Part shown: positions 62,700-64,000 of the stretch, one piece after another
How positions within the stretch are numbered: the stretch's first letter is position 1
Layout: each line of letters opens with the position of its first letter
Assembly (NCBI GenBank): GCA_944319945.1
Contig: CALUFN010000082.1
Coordinates: 1-64,000 of the forward strand
Source: an uncultured Prevotella sp.
Lineage (GTDB): Bacteria > Bacteroidota > Bacteroidia > Bacteroidales > Bacteroidaceae
Reading direction: 5' to 3'
DNA length: 64,000 bases
Notes under the pieces: generated by a model
Database searches by the model: none
The model's input: only the letters and a program-made list of their open reading frames with translations
Told to the model about the DNA's origin: nothing
Translations under genes and position numbers: made by a program

Positions 62700-63779
62700 A
62701 TGATGAAACATGCTTACGTCTTTTACAGATACCCGTATGCAGATACGTTTACGGTAATGAGACAGTATTCGGGTACGCCAAAGGAATTGTGTTCATTCAA
62801 TTGCATGGCCGGGCATGAAGGATACGTTTTCGCACCTTTCAAGGCTTCAGATAAAAATCCGATTTTACTTATCGAACCTGACGAAATCGAAACGAGGCAG
62901 GTAAATAACGCGTCGTTTTTTTCAGAGAACGAATTTCAGGTAAGGGATATTGATACTGAGTACGAGCTTTATATCAATAACTTCAATTTATTCCACGACA
63001 AACTTATTGACGGAAGTTTTGACAAGATTGTGCTTTCGCGCCGCTCGGTTGAACGTTCCTATGAAAGCATTGATCCGGAATTGTTGTTCATGCGTGCATG
63101 CTCTCTTTATCCGCGTATGTTCATAGCCTTAATACATACGCCGCAAAGCGGCATGTGGCTGACGGCCACACCGGAAATCTTGATTGAATCCGCCAATGAA
63201 CAGTTGCACACAATGGCAATTGCCGGAACAATGAAGTTGTCTGATACTGATACGGATATTTCACTAAAAGAACGTAAAGACAGCTTAGACATATCTGAAT
63301 GGGGGCGAAAGGATAAGCGTGAACAACACTATGTGGCAAAATATATAAAAGATTGTTTGGGCGATTTCTCTGACAGCATAGTTGATTACGGTCCTTACAC
63401 TCTTCGTGCCGGAATGGTAAAACACTTGGCAACGGATTTCTTTTTAACCCTAGCGGATAATAAGGATTTAGGGAATTTGGTGAATGAATTACATCCCACA
63501 CCTGCCGTATGCGGTGCGCCTAAAATGCCTACTTATAAGTTCATCATAGAAAACGAAGCATGTGAACGCGAGTATTACAGCGGGTTTAGCGGTCCGTTGA
63601 ATTGTGACGAGGGTACGCATTTCTACGTAACATTAAGGTGCATGAAGATAGAAGATACGGTTTTCAGTCTCTATGCAGGAGGAGGCTTGTTAAGCGATAG
63701 CGACGGCCGGAGCGAATGGTTTGAGACTGAAGCTAAAATGGAGACAATGAGAAAATGTTTAGCAATAAAGAGAATATAA
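62700..63779 (+). CDS. menF: Isochorismate synthase
   Basis: 359 residues. Converts chorismate to isochorismate, first step of menaquinone synthesis. Chorismate-binding domain across about 100-355: FDKIVLSRRSVERS, MWLTATPEILIE, HTMAIAGTMKLSD, VNELHPTPAVCGAPKMPTYKF and FSGPLNCDEGTHFYVTLRCM. The N-terminal part is short and divergent, as is usual in this phylum. Start at the first of two adjacent ATGs (62700 or 62703). menD begins 25 bp before its end. Confidence 0.93.
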   Translation: MMKHAYVFYRYPYADTFTVMRQYSGTPKELCSFNCMAGHEGYVFAPFKASDKNPILLIEPDEIETRQVNNASFFSENEFQVRDIDTEYELYINNFNLFHDKLIDGSFDKIVLSRRSVERSYESIDPELLFMRACSLYPRMFIALIHTPQSGMWLTATPEILIESANEQLHTMAIAGTMKLSDTDTDISLKERKDSLDISEWGRKDKREQHYVAKYIKDCLGDFSDSIVDYGPYTLRAGMVKHLATDFFLTLADNKDLGNLVNELHPTPAVCGAPKMPTYKFIIENEACEREYYSGFSGPLNCDEGTHFYVTLRCMKIEDTVFSLYAGGGLLSDSDGRSEWFETEAKMETMRKCLAIKRI

Positions 63780-64000
63780 ATATATTAACATCGTTGCTCG
63801 TTTCACATGGAGTCAGACACGTAGTGGTATGTCCAGGATCGAGAAACGCTCCTTTAATACACAACTTCAACGAGTGCGAAGACATTGAATGTTATCCGGT
63901 AACTGATGAACGTAGTGCCGGCTTCTATGCGTTAGGCATGTCGTTGGCAACAGACGAGACTGTTGCCGTATGTGTTACGTCCGGCACGGCCTTACTGAAC
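63755..64000 (+). CDS. menD: 2-succinyl-5-enolpyruvyl-6-hydroxy-3-cyclohexene-1-carboxylate synthase, 5' part
   Basis: First 82 residues, cut by the window end. ThDP-dependent enzyme of menaquinone synthesis. N-terminal motifs of MenD are clear: NILTSLLVSHGVRHVVVCPG, SRNAPLIHNF and DERSAGFYALGMSLAT, containing the conserved Glu that activates ThDP. Start ATG at 63755 overlaps the menF end by 25 bp, so the two are translationally coupled. The rest lies beyond the window. Confidence 0.95.
   Translation, partial: MFSNKENINILTSLLVSHGVRHVVVCPGSRNAPLIHNFNECEDIECYPVTDERSAGFYALGMSLATDETVAVCVTSGTALLN

Overview
The window looks like a core-genome segment of a Bacteroidales bacterium, most likely Prevotellaceae or a close relative. 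Supports: promoter elements of the Bacteroidota type (TTTG about 20 bp upstream of TAnnTTTG) before many genes, a short primary sigma factor without region 1.1, a BspA-like leucine-rich-repeat protein with a type IX-like C-terminal domain, a TonB-dependent receptor with a carboxypeptidase-regulatory-like domain, GH97 and GH51 glycosidases, the coaBC-porD-recN neighbourhood, DUF3127 and a fused HisB. I see no rRNA, tRNA, CRISPR array, prophage, transposase or integrase.

Layout. 0.3-7 kb: leftward tamB, a DUF1460 amidase-like protein and a Gfo/Idh/MocA oxidoreductase. 7-9 kb: rightward membrane protein and bifunctional hisB, ending at a perfect 18-bp terminator stem shared with convergent carB. 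9.1-18.2 kb: leftward cluster of an outer-membrane polysaccharide export lipoprotein, glmS, a purF-type amidotransferase, carA and carB, i.e. four glutamine-amidotransferase system genes in a row. 18.3-25.5 kb: uxaC, ansA, rubrerythrin, rpoD, ispE, dnaB. 25.5-33.7 kb: TonB-dependent receptor, FemAB-like transferase, then nitroreductase, DUF2520 protein, KdsC-like phosphatase, Maf, DedA, acyl-ACP thioesterase and a GNAT enzyme. 33.8-38.7 kb: LRR surface protein, a 0.7-kb non-coding gap, Xaa-Pro aminopeptidase and a secreted C1B peptidase. 38.9-42.7 kb: recJ and recQ. 42.7-46.8 kb: divergent GH51 and GH97 glycosidases. 46.8-47.1 kb: unusual repeat block. 47.1-53.0 kb: DUF805 protein, trmD, DMP19, smpB, HAD phosphatase, map, tsaD, cinA. 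53.0-64.0 kb: DUF3127 protein divergent from dnaN, then exonuclease, coaBC, porD, recN, a pseudoprotease-TPR protein, an RluA-family synthase, a 50-aa membrane protein, menF and the start of menD, cut by the window end.

The genes are mostly housekeeping: nucleotide, amino-sugar, histidine, isoprenoid, CoA and menaquinone synthesis, replication and repair, tRNA modification, envelope assembly and glycan use. No cassette-like accessory island is visible. The most interesting points are: (1) a DUF3127 protein built like a single-stranded-DNA-binding protein, with an SSB-like acidic tip, divergent from dnaN; (2) a periplasmic HtrA-like domain that has lost its whole catalytic triad and is fused to TPRs; (3) two kinds of intergenic repeat, one of them dispersed at three sites; (4) a zinc-ligand substitution in the HisB phosphatase domain; (5) the glutamine-amidotransferase cluster; (6) a perfect CRP-type palindrome upstream of the Xaa-Pro aminopeptidase gene; (7) a long structured dnaN leader. 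Strong bidirectional hairpin terminators separate most convergent pairs.
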